From a virus: DNA of 64,000 nt. Location: IMG/VR virus record IMGVR_UViG_3300045107_000039, positions 16,476 through 80,475 of that record; one strand, given 5' to 3'. Positions 7,878-16,748 of this stretch are shown here, in pieces (the stretch's first letter is position 1; every line of letters begins with the position of its first letter). The position numbers were made by a program, and so were the translations under genes. Under the pieces are notes generated by a model. That model made no database searches and was not told the DNA's origin. It was given only the letters and a program-made list of their open reading frames with translations.

Positions 7878-8781
7878 TCTTCCCATCGACCAGAACAACA
7901 AGAAGGAACTCGACTTCCTGTACAACGAGATGCTGGTCCGGGAACTCATCATGAAGACCGAACTCTTCGGCGTCAACTGGTCGCTCGTTGCGCCAGGGGA
8001 ATACTACGCCTACGAGCGTGACCTGACCATCTGCACCGACCCGTACCGCCCACAAGTCCTCTGGGAATACCGGCTCAGCCAGACGGTCATGAACAACGAT
8101 AACGTCTACAACCTACAGATTTATCGTAACAGCGTCCCGTACCTCGCCATGAACACGAGTGCCACATGGCTCAACGTCAACGCTGTGGACGAACTCTACG
8201 ACATCGCCGAGCGGATGACCCTCAATCCGGGCCGTCACTCCCGCACCGCCCTGCGGGCCATCCAGAACATCACGGATGTCCGGGACTTCCTCCTCGGCCC
8301 GCCGTTCACCCTGCGGCCCAACGACGACCTGGGGGCGAACATCATCACCGCCCCCGGCACCGGCTGGAAGCGTGTCCCGGCGATGGGCCACAAGTGGGAG
8401 AAGATTCGCACGCCCGTGGACGCCAACGACGGCGACGGCAGCTACATCTACGACGACACGAACACCACCCAGGAGTTCGCCTTCGACGTTCTCCCGGACG
8501 GCACGCCGCAATCTTACAGTTCGGTCACGCTCCGTATCTGCGTGAAGAACACGTCGGCCCCGGCCCTCATCGGGGCCAGCCTCGTCGTGGAAGCTCCGGG
8601 CTTCACGCCACGCAGCCAATCGTTCTCGTCGGCCACGACAGGTTCGTACTCGGTGGTGGAGTGGACATGGACTCCGGTCACGGCGTTCGACCGGCTGGAG
8701 ATTAACTTCATGCGAGTACGGTTCGAGTCCGCAACCGGCATCAACCGGATCACGTCCGTGGAACTCGTGGCAAACGCTTGA
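7858..8781 (+). CDS. Virion/tail-like protein, 307 aa
   Basis: The N-terminal 120 residues are mixed alpha/beta. The C-terminal half is beta-rich with SYSSVTLRICVKNTSAPAL and EWTWTPVTAFDRLEINFMRVRFE, which looks like a jelly-roll or carbohydrate-binding fold typical of phage tail fibres. The gene overlaps the peptidase gene by 20 bases and abuts the convergent gene at 8782. No enzyme motif is seen. A structural role is inferred. Confidence 0.45.
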   Translation: MSQRIPSLPIDQNNKKELDFLYNEMLVRELIMKTELFGVNWSLVAPGEYYAYERDLTICTDPYRPQVLWEYRLSQTVMNNDNVYNLQIYRNSVPYLAMNTSATWLNVNAVDELYDIAERMTLNPGRHSRTALRAIQNITDVRDFLLGPPFTLRPNDDLGANIITAPGTGWKRVPAMGHKWEKIRTPVDANDGDGSYIYDDTNTTQEFAFDVLPDGTPQSYSSVTLRICVKNTSAPALIGASLVVEAPGFTPRSQSFSSATTGSYSVVEWTWTPVTAFDRLEINFMRVRFESATGINRITSVELVANA

Positions 8782-9573
8782 TTACTTCTTCTGCGGGGAC
8801 GGGATGTAGTCGTTCGGGTACTTGCCCTGAACGCCATTCCGGTCCTTGATGGGGATTTGATTCGGCAGGGTGGTCTTGTTCATCTTCTGCGGGATGATGT
8901 CGTTGTCTGCGTAAACCACGCAAATCCAACTGTCCCACCGCCGCTCGAACTGCTGGATGGTTCCGGTCTGTACCTTCAGTGAACGGTCGGAGTTGTCCAC
9001 CCACTTGAATACGTTCTTAGCCTCGTCCCAATGGACGATGACCATTGCGTGACCGGGCACGCCCCACAGGCAGCCACGGCCCTCGGCCATTGCCTTTCGG
9101 ATCAGGGCACGGCCCTCGTCACGCTTACCGTAACTCTGTTCGTATTTGACTTTGAGACTGTTGAGAACTTGCGCCAGTCGGGAAGGCGAAGAGTAGCTTT
9201 TACATTCAGGTCTACTGGTGAGAGGCGGGTTCATGAGCTTCGGTTCCTCGGCCCATCTCCCGATCATCTCAGTTGAAGCATACACACATTGAATACCAGT
9301 CTTATTGAAGACCCGATCCTTCATGGGGATCGGGCACTGAATGTCTTTTACTTCCTCTTCGCCGTCCTGACTGGTGTACGCTGCGGTGTACTCGGTCAAC
9401 CGCTCGTTAGCGTATAGAACCTGGAACGGCTCTAAATTGAGTGCAGGGAATGTGCGAATCGGCTCCGGCTCAGCCACCTGCTGCTGTACATCAGCAAGAC
9501 GACTAAGAAGCAGTACGCCGGAGGCCGTAGCCGCCAGCACCAGTGCTAACGCACAGAGCCACTTCTTCATCAA
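8782..9573 (-). CDS. Exported papain-like (C39/C1-type) cysteine peptidase
   Basis: A 263-residue protein starting MMKKWLCALALVLAATASG, a signal peptide or membrane anchor. TGIQCVYASTEMIGRW gives the Q-C pair of papain-fold peptidases, GHAMVIVHWDEA the catalytic His, and KWVDNSDRS the Asn/Asp. The order Cys-His-Asn fits a C39-like or C1-like fold. It probably acts outside the cytoplasm, on host envelope or in lysis. A second C39-type protein lies at 26.9 kb. Confidence 0.65.
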   Translation of the reverse strand: MMKKWLCALALVLAATASGVLLLSRLADVQQQVAEPEPIRTFPALNLEPFQVLYANERLTEYTAAYTSQDGEEEVKDIQCPIPMKDRVFNKTGIQCVYASTEMIGRWAEEPKLMNPPLTSRPECKSYSSPSRLAQVLNSLKVKYEQSYGKRDEGRALIRKAMAEGRGCLWGVPGHAMVIVHWDEAKNVFKWVDNSDRSLKVQTGTIQQFERRWDSWICVVYADNDIIPQKMNKTTLPNQIPIKDRNGVQGKYPNDYIPSPQKK

Positions 9574-9580
9574 TCACACC

Positions 9581-9832
9581 TTAGCCAGCAACCGGAGCAA
9601 CGGCCTTACCGCCCTTGCCCTTAGCAACGACCTTGTACGGCTCGACGGTGCCGTTCATGGCAACGTGGCCCTTGTAGTCGGCGGACAGGTCGTCACGCTG
9701 GTCACGAGGACCGTTGAACTTGTCCTTGTTCGGTGCCTTCTTCATGCCACGAACCGGCTCCTTGTGAGTGGCTTCGAGGCTCAGGTCAAGGTTGTTTTCC
9801 TTGCACCATTCGTAGAAATCTTTTACGGCCAT
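9581..9832 (-). CDS. Small basic protein, 83 aa
   Basis: Begins MAVKDFYEWCKENNLDLS with AGGAG upstream. The rest is Lys/Gly/Asp-rich and ends KGGKAVAPVAG. Eight bases before the exported peptidase gene, so probably cotranscribed. No family recognised. Confidence 0.6.
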   Translation of the reverse strand: MAVKDFYEWCKENNLDLSLEATHKEPVRGMKKAPNKDKFNGPRDQRDDLSADYKGHVAMNGTVEPYKVVAKGKGGKAVAPVAG

Positions 9833-9881
9833 ATCGCTCTCCTATAGTGAGTATCTTATCTATGCGGCAAAACAGGAAATT

Positions 9882-11507
9882 ATGAAAGACAACCTGCTAC
9901 GGCTCAATTCCCCGAAGATGGTCAACTACCACTACCTGTACTGCAACAGCATCAGGTGGAACGGCGACCGGCCGCTCAAAGGTAAGAGAGTGATCCTCTA
10001 CGGGGAACAGGGCTGTGGCGATGTCATTCAATTTCTGCGGTACATCCCTTACCTGCTCAAGCAGGAGTGTGAGCTATATATCCACGCCCACGCCGCCCTT
10101 CGTCCGCTCGTCGAGTACAACTTCAAAATCGCCGGGTGGATCGACAAGGAAGGCGACGAGAGCCTGCCGCCGCACGACTACCACATCCTCTCCCTGAGCC
10201 TGCCCTTCATCCTCGGCTTCATCCCCACCGCCAACTACCTGACGGCCCCGGATCGGCCGCTGGCGGGGTTCGAGAACAAGCTGAAAATCGGCATCGCCTG
10301 GGAGGGCAACCCGAGCCACACCAACAACTTCGAACGGTCCTGCCCGCTCAAGTGGTTCAAGACTTTACTGAGGCCGAACGCCGAATTCTTCATGATCCAA
10401 CAGCAGCCGAACCTGAACTGGTTTCTGCGGGACGCCGAAGACTTCCCGCTCAACGGCGTGGAACAGAACAACTTCCTCGACACGGCGGCGTTGATTAAGC
10501 AGATGGACTTGGTGGTCACGGTGGATACCGCCGCCCTGCACATCGCAGGGGCGATGGGCGTCCCTACGCTGGGGTTGATGTCCCGCTACCACGACCCCCG
10601 CTGGAAGGTCGGCAACTGGTATCCGTCGCTCACGCTGTTACGACAATCCCGCTGCGACGACTGGCAGGAACTCCTCACCCGCACCCGTGCCGTTATCGAC
10701 AACAAGACGACCATCTACCACGTCCCGCCCACGGAGAAGATCGTGGTAACAGGCGGCATCGGCGACTGGTTGGCTCTCAAGTCGCACATGCTGAGCAAGT
10801 TCGAGTCTTCACTGAAGAAAATCTACCTCGCCACCCGTGCCCACAAGGAACTGACTCAACTCATCGGCGAGCGTCACCCGAACGTGGAAATCGAAACCAT
10901 CTGGAGCGACTTCCACAACCTCGACGCCTTCGACCGGAAGGGGCAGATCACCGAGGCGTTCGCCCACCACTTCGAGCAGACCGGCGTGGACTTGTGCCCG
11001 AAAGACTGGCACGAGGTTGAGGACTACAGCATCCAGGTTCAGTTCCAGAACATCTTGGAGAACGGTAAGGAGTTGAGCTTCGTCAAGAAGGACGAGTTCC
11101 TGACACAACTGCGGGGCAGCGGGTATGTGTTGATCTGCCCGGCCAGCGGCAACACTTACTCCCGTGGCCGAAACTTCGACAAGCAGGATTGGGAGAACAC
11201 GATTGCTTGGCTGGAGAGATGGAAGATGACGGGCGTGGTGATCGGGCCGGATAGCGTCGAGATACCCGACCACCGCCTGTTAAGGAACAAGACGGACGTG
11301 GGCATCTGTGAGGCCCGGCGGCTGGCCGAGGAGTGCGGCGGCTACATCGGCATCGACTCGTGGGCCAGCGTGGTCGCCACGAAGCACCTACAGAGCCGTA
11401 TCTGGGTCAAGTCTATTAGTGAACACTTGCGTGAGTTTGTAAACGTCTACTACGCACCGCACAAAGACCCAGACTTCGTTCTTGAAAAAATCCCAGGAGT
11501 AGTGTAA
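9882..11507 (+). CDS. Tandem GT-B (GT9-like) glycosyltransferase
   Basis: 541 residues. The first half has LYGEQGCGDVIQFLRYIPYLL near residue 35, the GE-x-G-x-GD-x-I motif of heptosyltransferase-like GT9 proteins, and later VVTVDTAALHIAGAMGVPTLGL, the nucleotide-sugar site. The second half repeats the pattern: VVTGGIGDWLALK, then ICPASGNTYSRGRNF and GGYIGIDSWASVVATK. So two GT-B-like units are fused, or one is a degenerate copy. Known relatives add heptose or other sugars to lipopolysaccharide or other glycans. In a phage it could modify the host surface, virion protein or DNA. Substrate unknown. Confidence 0.7.
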   Translation: MKDNLLRLNSPKMVNYHYLYCNSIRWNGDRPLKGKRVILYGEQGCGDVIQFLRYIPYLLKQECELYIHAHAALRPLVEYNFKIAGWIDKEGDESLPPHDYHILSLSLPFILGFIPTANYLTAPDRPLAGFENKLKIGIAWEGNPSHTNNFERSCPLKWFKTLLRPNAEFFMIQQQPNLNWFLRDAEDFPLNGVEQNNFLDTAALIKQMDLVVTVDTAALHIAGAMGVPTLGLMSRYHDPRWKVGNWYPSLTLLRQSRCDDWQELLTRTRAVIDNKTTIYHVPPTEKIVVTGGIGDWLALKSHMLSKFESSLKKIYLATRAHKELTQLIGERHPNVEIETIWSDFHNLDAFDRKGQITEAFAHHFEQTGVDLCPKDWHEVEDYSIQVQFQNILENGKELSFVKKDEFLTQLRGSGYVLICPASGNTYSRGRNFDKQDWENTIAWLERWKMTGVVIGPDSVEIPDHRLLRNKTDVGICEARRLAEECGGYIGIDSWASVVATKHLQSRIWVKSISEHLREFVNVYYAPHKDPDFVLEKIPGVV

Positions 11508-11509
11508 CA

Positions 11510-11752
11510 ATGGAAATCTACGGAAGACGTGGACTCAGCGAAGAATTGAGGAAGAAGATCGATCTCTTCCTAGCCGACCTGAACGAATTGATGGAAAACG
11601 GAAAAACTGAAGGCGACTTCAGTGAACTGTACGCCCACCACCCCGACGTGCGAATCGGCATTCGGCGTGCGATGTTGTACCTCCAAAAGCAGAAGCAGAA
11701 GGCCAAACTAAATGAACACCATCTTCAATCTCGATCCACTCCTGACTGTTGA
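11510..11752 (+). CDS. Small helical charged protein, 80 aa
   Basis: Starts two bases after the glycosyltransferase stop. The sequence is a charged helix (EELRKKIDLFLADLNELME) with a Lys/Gln-rich tail, and it overlaps the protease gene by 41 bases in another frame. No recognised family. Confidence 0.5.
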   Translation: MEIYGRRGLSEELRKKIDLFLADLNELMENGKTEGDFSELYAHHPDVRIGIRRAMLYLQKQKQKAKLNEHHLQSRSTPDC

Positions 11753-12323
11753 GGACCGGGAAGACATCCTGCAAGAGCCGGTCGTCGTTCGGGTCACAAA
11801 GTTCGACTCGGAGGCGGTCGAGGATTTTGAGGAAGACATGAGCGAGGCCCACAACACGGGCCAGCCGGTAATCCCTGTCATCATCGACTCTTACGGCGGC
11901 AGCGTCTACGGCTGCCGAGGGATGGTGGACGTGATCGAACAGGCACGTTTACCAGTCGCAACCATCGTCCGCACGAAGGCAATGAGTGCGGGTGCGATCC
12001 TGTTCTCGTTTGGGACCGAAGGCTACCGCTTCATGGCCCCGGACGCTACCATCATGATCCACGACATCGCTGACATCATGGACGGCAAGATCGAGGACAT
12101 CAAAGAGGATGTTAAGCATCTTGAATTCCTTAACCAGACGATGTATAAAAAGATGGCAAAGCACCTGGGGCACCCCGAGGATTACATCCTCGATTTGCTC
12201 CGAAAAAACCGCCACCTAGACCTTTACCTCACGGCAAAGGATGCTAAGAAGCACAAGCTGGCGAACCATCTGCACACGCCCACGCTCGAAGTCAACGTCT
12301 CGGTAACTTACAAGTTCGGCTGA
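11712..12323 (+). CDS. ClpP/SDH-fold serine protease
   Basis: 203 residues. IPVIIDSYGGSVYGCRGM is the substrate-strand loop of ClpP folds. TKAMSAGAILFSFG carries the nucleophile Ser, MIHDI the catalytic His, and an Asp-rich stretch follows (DIMDGKIEDIKED). Known phage ClpP-like proteins often process capsid or head proteins. No capsid gene is in view, so a housekeeping-type or maturation role cannot be told apart. It overlaps the preceding small gene. Confidence 0.75.
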   Translation: MNTIFNLDPLLTVEDREDILQEPVVVRVTKFDSEAVEDFEEDMSEAHNTGQPVIPVIIDSYGGSVYGCRGMVDVIEQARLPVATIVRTKAMSAGAILFSFGTEGYRFMAPDATIMIHDIADIMDGKIEDIKEDVKHLEFLNQTMYKKMAKHLGHPEDYILDLLRKNRHLDLYLTAKDAKKHKLANHLHTPTLEVNVSVTYKFG

Positions 12324-12352
12324 GCCGAACCCAACATGGCAGGGAGCCACCA

Positions 12353-12583
12353 ATGCTAGAGCTTGCCACGACCGAAGAACTGATCGAAGAACTCCACAAG
12401 CGGCAGACTTTCGTGGGCGTCGTGATTCGGTCCAAAACCGAACACAAATACGTCGGCCAAAAGATCACCCACAACCAGTTCGACGTGTTCGACGGGACCG
12501 GCGGGAACCTGGAACTGGTTCTCCGGCACGTTCTCAGTGAACTCGAAGAGAACAACTACCAAGAGAGGACAGATCAAGGATGA
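12353..12583 (+). CDS. Small unknown protein upstream of RNase H
   Basis: 76 residues, with GGGAG seven bases before ATG. The sequence is alpha/beta (FVGVVIRSKTEHKYVG, then NQFDVFDGTGGNLELVL). Its stop overlaps the RNase H start as ATGA, indicating coupling. It may be a partner of RNase H; no family recognised. Confidence 0.55.
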   Translation: MLELATTEELIEELHKRQTFVGVVIRSKTEHKYVGQKITHNQFDVFDGTGGNLELVLRHVLSELEENNYQERTDQG

Positions 12584-13107
12584 TCGAGCTTTACACGGAC
12601 GGTTCTTCACTGACGAACCCCGGTCAAGGTGGGTGGGCGACCATCGTCATCGAGAACGGGCAGGAGAAGGTGCTTCAGGGGTCCGCACCCCACACGACGA
12701 ACAACCGCATGGAACTCCAGGCGGTCATCTCGGGTCTTGACCACTACAAAGACCCGAGCGAGTTCACGATCTACTGTGATTCCGCCTACATCGTGAACTG
12801 CTTCAAGCAGGGCTGGTACATCAAGTGGCGGAAGAACGGCTGGACTTCCTCGATGGGGAAGCCGGTCGAGAATCAAGACCTGTGGGTCAAACTTCTCTCG
12901 TTGGTAGAGAAACACAAGGTCACATGGCAGAAAGTAAAGGGACACGCCGACAACGAAATCCACAACCGATGTGACGTGCTGGCAAGGGATGCCGCCAAAA
13001 AACAACTACAAGGAGGTAGCGATGGAAACCACGACAATCACAAGTCAGGAAACCCTGAATGCGGTTTGGCCGGAACTCAAGCGAATCCTCCCCAGGATTG
13101 CAAGTGA
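12580..13107 (+). CDS. rnhA: Ribonuclease HI
   Basis: 175 residues with a complete RNase H fold. YTDGSSLTNPGQGGWA gives the first Asp, NNRMELQAVISGL the Glu, IYCDSAYIVNC the second Asp, VKGHADNEIHN the His loop, and NRCDVLARDAA the final Asp. It removes RNA from RNA:DNA hybrids, for example replication primers. The first 145 residues are the domain. A Gly/Asn-rich 30-residue tail overlaps the AAA+ gene by 86 bases. The start is coupled to the upstream small gene. Confidence 0.92.
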   Translation: MIELYTDGSSLTNPGQGGWATIVIENGQEKVLQGSAPHTTNNRMELQAVISGLDHYKDPSEFTIYCDSAYIVNCFKQGWYIKWRKNGWTSSMGKPVENQDLWVKLLSLVEKHKVTWQKVKGHADNEIHNRCDVLARDAAKKQLQGGSDGNHDNHKSGNPECGLAGTQANPPQDCK

Positions 13108-14167
13108 GTTCTTCAACGTCTCGGTCGAGCAACTGAAAGTATTCGACAGCCGAGTCTACCCATCCGAACACATGGAGGGGCGGCACCGGGACATCCCCGT
13201 TAAGACCATCGGCCCCATCGCCGACCTGCCTTTCATCAGTGCATCCGCCCTCCACGGCACCAAGAAGCCCGGCTACGGAGCCATCTTCTACAAGTGCCGC
13301 AACGCCCCGCTCCACTACGCCGTCGTCCACATCCGGGGGCAGTGGGGCGACGAGCGGTTCCTGGTCTGCAAGCAGGCCGAGTCCGCCCGTGTCATCCTCG
13401 CCTGCCAGCGGCAGTGCGAGCAGGCGTTCGAGGACAACCAGCCGCCGATCCTGGCCGACGGGATTCTGGAAGATATCGTCGCCAACACCGTCGGGTTCCT
13501 GATGAACTCGAAGGAGATCGAGAAGTATGGGGTCCGCATCAAGCGTGGCCTCATCCTCGACGGCGATCCGGGCAACGGCAAGAGCATGGTCTGCCGCTAC
13601 CTGCAACGGCTGTGCGTCAAGCACGGGATCGAGTTCGGGATCGTCACCGCCGCCCACATTGACAAGGCGTACCAGGAACAGCAGTTGACCGACCTGTTCC
13701 ATCAGTACACGGTGACGTTCTTCGACGACATCGACATCACCTACATGAACCGCAGGAGCGGCGACGGTAAGATGGCTACGTCGCTCCTGACGGCGATGGA
13801 CGGGATGTTCAACGACTCGCACTTGGTCCGTATCTTCACGACCAACGAGCGGGTCGGCGACCTGGACCCTGCTTTCACCCGGCCGGGTCGGATCGACAAG
13901 TGCATCTCGCTGCCGAGGCCGGATGAGAACCTGCGGCGGCGGCTCGTCAACATCTGGCCGAAGGAGATTCAGGAGAACATCGACGTGGAGAAACTGATCT
14001 CCCGGTCTACGAACTTCAGCTTCGCCGAGATGGAGTCGATCCGCACGCTGCTCGTCACGAACAAGGTTTTGGGCGACGGCAAGTGGAATCTGGAGAAAGC
14101 GTTCAAGGAACACTACGAACGAAGCCGGAATGATGACCGGAAAGTCGGGTTCGGGGCTGGCCGGTAG
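13022..14167 (+). CDS. AAA+ ATPase (BCS1-like architecture)
   Basis: 381 residues from ATG 13022, chosen for the AGGAGG site 6 bases upstream; a longer frame from 12971 lacks one. A 150-residue N-terminal domain is followed by Walker A GDPGNGKSMVCRYL, Walker B VTFFDDIDI, sensor-1 IFTTNERVGDL and the arginine-finger segment DPAFTRPGRIDKC. Such proteins remodel or unfold substrates. The gene lies just after RNase H and the ClpP-like protease, so proteolysis or replication partners are possible. A likely intrinsic terminator follows at 14198. Confidence 0.85.
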   Translation: METTTITSQETLNAVWPELKRILPRIASEFFNVSVEQLKVFDSRVYPSEHMEGRHRDIPVKTIGPIADLPFISASALHGTKKPGYGAIFYKCRNAPLHYAVVHIRGQWGDERFLVCKQAESARVILACQRQCEQAFEDNQPPILADGILEDIVANTVGFLMNSKEIEKYGVRIKRGLILDGDPGNGKSMVCRYLQRLCVKHGIEFGIVTAAHIDKAYQEQQLTDLFHQYTVTFFDDIDITYMNRRSGDGKMATSLLTAMDGMFNDSHLVRIFTTNERVGDLDPAFTRPGRIDKCISLPRPDENLRRRLVNIWPKEIQENIDVEKLISRSTNFSFAEMESIRTLLVTNKVLGDGKWNLEKAFKEHYERSRNDDRKVGFGAGR

Positions 14168-14197
14168 GTTTACGTCCGAAAAGTCGGCAATAGAATG

Positions 14198-14232
14198 GCG
14201 GCGTGGCTCATCCCCACGCCGCTTTCCTTTTT
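14198..14232 (+). terminator. Intrinsic terminator after AAA+ gene
   Basis: GGCGGCGTGG pairs with CCACGCCGC across a short loop and is followed by TTTCCTTTTT. Confidence 0.7.
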
Positions 14233-14244
14233 CGAGGACAAACC

Positions 14245-14457
14245 GTGGTAAGCATCGACCGGACGGACGTGCTGGACGTGTTCCCGGAACCGGGCGGCGT
14301 GTTGCTCATCATGGAGGAAAAGCACTTGCAGACTTTTCGGGCCGAAGATACAACAGAGCCAGTTCAAGTGACCTATCTCTCAACCCCGATGCTGCTGGAA
14401 GACATCCAGATCGGGCGACGTGGCCGGATCGGCATCAAACTCAAGATCGCAGGGTAA
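14245..14457 (+). CDS. Small beta-rich protein, GTG start
   Basis: About 70 residues from GTG 14245, with GAGG upstream. An in-frame ATG at 14203 lies inside the terminator hairpin and is rejected. The chain is beta-rich and ends RRGRIGIKLKIAG. It lies three bases before the RecA-like gene. No family recognised. Confidence 0.5.
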   Translation: MVSIDRTDVLDVFPEPGGVLLIMEEKHLQTFRAEDTTEPVQVTYLSTPMLLEDIQIGRRGRIGIKLKIAG

Positions 14458-14460
14458 AAC

Positions 14461-15153
14461 ATGTTCCGTCGCACCTTCCTCAAGGTTCTCGGTCTGTCCG
14501 GTGCCGCCCTCGCCCTGAACGGCCGGGCCATCGCTCACCCCGGTGCCCAACACTATCAGACGGACCGCATCCCAACCGGGTTCCCGGAATTCGACGACAA
14601 CCTGGGCGGCGGACTTCACACCGGCTCATTCATCCTCGTCACCGGCCGACTGGCGAGCGGCAAGACGGCGTTCGTCAACCGCATTCAGTACGAGAACGTC
14701 CTTCAACAACTGGCCCTCGGCGTGCGTGCGCCCAAGCTCGAAATCCACGACGACATGCAGGACGAGATCGCCTACGGCTACGAGAACGCCGAAGGGGAGT
14801 CCATCTTTCCGCCCCGTGCGAAGGTGATGGCCCGACTGACGCACCGGCTGGTGCAGAAGTCCTGGCGTGAGCAGTCGGTCATCATCGGCGTCGTCCAGAC
14901 CCGTGAGCCGGTCATCATGCACATGTGGGGCGAACCCTACATCATGACGAACGAGATGGCCCCGTTCGGCTACGGCCCGATGTTCTTCGCCAGCAACGCC
15001 TTCAAGATCAAAAAAGACGAAGACGGCAAGCACACCGTCTTCATGCACAAGAACCGTTGGGGCAAGCCGTACATCACCAACGAGTTCGATGTCAAGTTAC
15101 GAAACGGCCCGCTGGCCGTCCCCGTCATCCGTCAGGCCGAGGAGACTATCTGA
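14461..15153 (+). CDS. RecA/KaiC/DnaB-fold ATPase with Tat-like N-terminus
   Basis: 230 residues. The N-terminus MFRRTFLKVLGLSGAALAL carries an R-R-x-F-L-K twin-arginine-like signal and a hydrophobic segment. Residues 37-65 then read like a RecA-like core: IPTGFPEFDDNLGGGLHTG, then Walker A VTGRLASGKTAF. Downstream, SVIIGVVQTREPVIMH and FMHKNRWGKPY resemble later strands of KaiC/DnaB-like domains. A cytoplasmic ATPase behind an export-like signal is odd. The family of the core is inferred from the Walker region. Confidence 0.6.
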   Translation: MFRRTFLKVLGLSGAALALNGRAIAHPGAQHYQTDRIPTGFPEFDDNLGGGLHTGSFILVTGRLASGKTAFVNRIQYENVLQQLALGVRAPKLEIHDDMQDEIAYGYENAEGESIFPPRAKVMARLTHRLVQKSWREQSVIIGVVQTREPVIMHMWGEPYIMTNEMAPFGYGPMFFASNAFKIKKDEDGKHTVFMHKNRWGKPYITNEFDVKLRNGPLAVPVIRQAEETI

Positions 15154-15213
15154 AGGTGACTCGTTCAGGGTCACGCTCCGAGGCCGCTATCCCGTCCTAC
15201 TTCAATTCCCCTC

Positions 15214-15241
15214 CGTCCCCGTCCTTCCTAAGACGGGGACG
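15214..15241. terminator. GC-rich bidirectional terminator
   Basis: CGTCCCCGTC (15214-15223) pairs with GACGGGGACG (15232-15241). It lies between convergent genes and is followed on the plus strand by CCTTCGTTT. Confidence 0.55.
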
Positions 15242-15248
15242 CCTTCGT

Positions 15249-16226
15249 TTACCGCATGGCGACCGGAGCCTTGTTGATGAAGATCATGAACGCTTTGTAG
15301 TTCTTCTCGACTTCGGTCCTGATCTCCGGGCCGGTGGCCTCGAACCGGGTGCCGATCTCGTTCACGAATGCGAGCGCCCCGTTCTTGTAGTACCAGTCGG
15401 CCTCGTACCCGTAGTAGGGCGGTGCGGATTGACGAAGAAGCTGCTCGTACTTGTACCCGGTCACGCTCGCCATCTCGCCCAGGATCGAGCGGTAGGCGGC
15501 GTCGTGCGGGGTTTTTTGCTGGACGTAGCCCCACGGGTAGAGGTAGACCTTGCCGTAGTTGTGACACGACATCACGGCCTTGAACTGGTTCGCCTTGAAG
15601 AAGTCCTTCATCGACTGCACCGAGGGAATGGACGGCACGTCGTTGTTCCGGGCGTCACTCCAGTTTCGGTTCGGGTCTTTGCCCATGTCGTGACGGCTGT
15701 TCCGCTGGAAACTCTCGACCGAAAACACGGGCACAAAATAGATGTCCCGCTCGCTGAACAGTTTCGTAACCTCGGGATCGACCATGTAGGCGTCGAGCAT
15801 CTTACCGAACACGCCCATCGCCACCATTGCGGACAGGTGTTCGTTCCCGTGGATGCAGGCGTGGATCAACACCTTCGGCCCGGTCTTCTTGCCGACCCGG
15901 ATGTACGGATGCTCGGTGCCGTTCTGTGACTTACCGTAAGTTCCGTATTCCACAATGCTTGGAGCCTCCTTCGCCCAGGTCTGGAGTTGCGTGCGAATGG
16001 CCTGGAAGGACATGTCCCCGTTTGGTATAGTAAACGAAATCTTGGGTTTGACTTCCGGCGGCGGCGTGGGCTGTACCGGCTGGGGGTTGACCGGCGGCTG
16101 TACCTGAACAACAGGTGGCCGTTCAGCGTGCCGACGGCTGTGCTTGTCCTTGAGGTAGAAGAACGCACCAACGTTTCCTACGATCAGGGCGAGGTTTACA
16201 ACCAAAAGTGCGATGCGTTTGTCCAT
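15249..16226 (-). CDS. M14 zinc carboxypeptidase, membrane-anchored
   Basis: 325 residues. The N-terminus (IALLVVNLALIVGNVGAFFYL) is a signal anchor, then a Pro/Gln-rich linker. The catalytic domain has IHACIHGNEHLSAM (zinc ligands H and E of HxxE), KDPNRNWSDA (the N-R substrate pair), CHNYGKVYLYPWGY (third zinc ligand) and AFVNEIGTR (catalytic Glu). It would trim peptides, possibly cell-wall cross-link peptides, outside the membrane, supporting entry or lysis. Confidence 0.8.
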   Translation of the reverse strand: MDKRIALLVVNLALIVGNVGAFFYLKDKHSRRHAERPPVVQVQPPVNPQPVQPTPPPEVKPKISFTIPNGDMSFQAIRTQLQTWAKEAPSIVEYGTYGKSQNGTEHPYIRVGKKTGPKVLIHACIHGNEHLSAMVAMGVFGKMLDAYMVDPEVTKLFSERDIYFVPVFSVESFQRNSRHDMGKDPNRNWSDARNNDVPSIPSVQSMKDFFKANQFKAVMSCHNYGKVYLYPWGYVQQKTPHDAAYRSILGEMASVTGYKYEQLLRQSAPPYYGYEADWYYKNGALAFVNEIGTRFEATGPEIRTEVEKNYKAFMIFINKAPVAMR

Positions 16227-16255
16227 GACCTTATATACGCCACGGAGGGCGAAAG

Positions 16256-16729
16256 ATGGCTGGCAAGAAGTTCACCCCTGCACCCGATGTTCAAAAAATC
16301 GCTCAAGAACTCATCCCCGAGTACCACCCGCATCTTGTCGATGTGCGGATCGAGTACGTTTTCATTGACAAAATCCCGAACAAGGGTAACAAGCAGGTAT
16401 GGGGCACCATGCGGAAGATCGGGGCGTTGCCCGCCTACCTCGCCGCCCCTGCCGAGGATCAGGCTGACGGTTTTACGTCCGACTTCTTCTGCATGACGAT
16501 CACCCTGCCCGTGTGGGAGCAACTGTCCCACGAGGACAAGGTGGCCCTGGTCGATCACGAACTGTGTCACGCCGGGGTCGAGGAAGACGAGGACGGCGTG
16601 AAGAAGCTGAAGATCATCCCGCACGACCTGGAGGAGTTCAACGCCATCGTGGAGCGGCACGGTCTGTGGCGGAAGGATGTCGAGTTGTTCGCAGACGGTG
16701 TGAGCAAGGCCAAGAAGAAGGCCAAGTAA
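16256..16729 (+). CDS. Phage putative metallopeptidase (HExxH)
   Basis: 157 residues. VALVDHELCHAGVEEDEDG contains H-E-L-C-H, and a later DLEEFNAIVERHGLW supplies a possible third ligand. From memory this matches the phage metallopeptidase family found in many phages near structural or lysis genes. It ends in a Lys-rich tail. It is divergent from the carboxypeptidase gene with 29 bases between starts. Confidence 0.7.
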   Translation: MAGKKFTPAPDVQKIAQELIPEYHPHLVDVRIEYVFIDKIPNKGNKQVWGTMRKIGALPAYLAAPAEDQADGFTSDFFCMTITLPVWEQLSHEDKVALVDHELCHAGVEEDEDGVKKLKIIPHDLEEFNAIVERHGLWRKDVELFADGVSKAKKKAK

Positions 16730-16748
16730 CCTTCACTAAGGAGTAGAC

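Noticed and set aside
14203-14245. ATG 14203 as a gene start
   Set aside because: It lies in the loop of a terminator hairpin; GTG 14245 with GAGG upstream is preferred.
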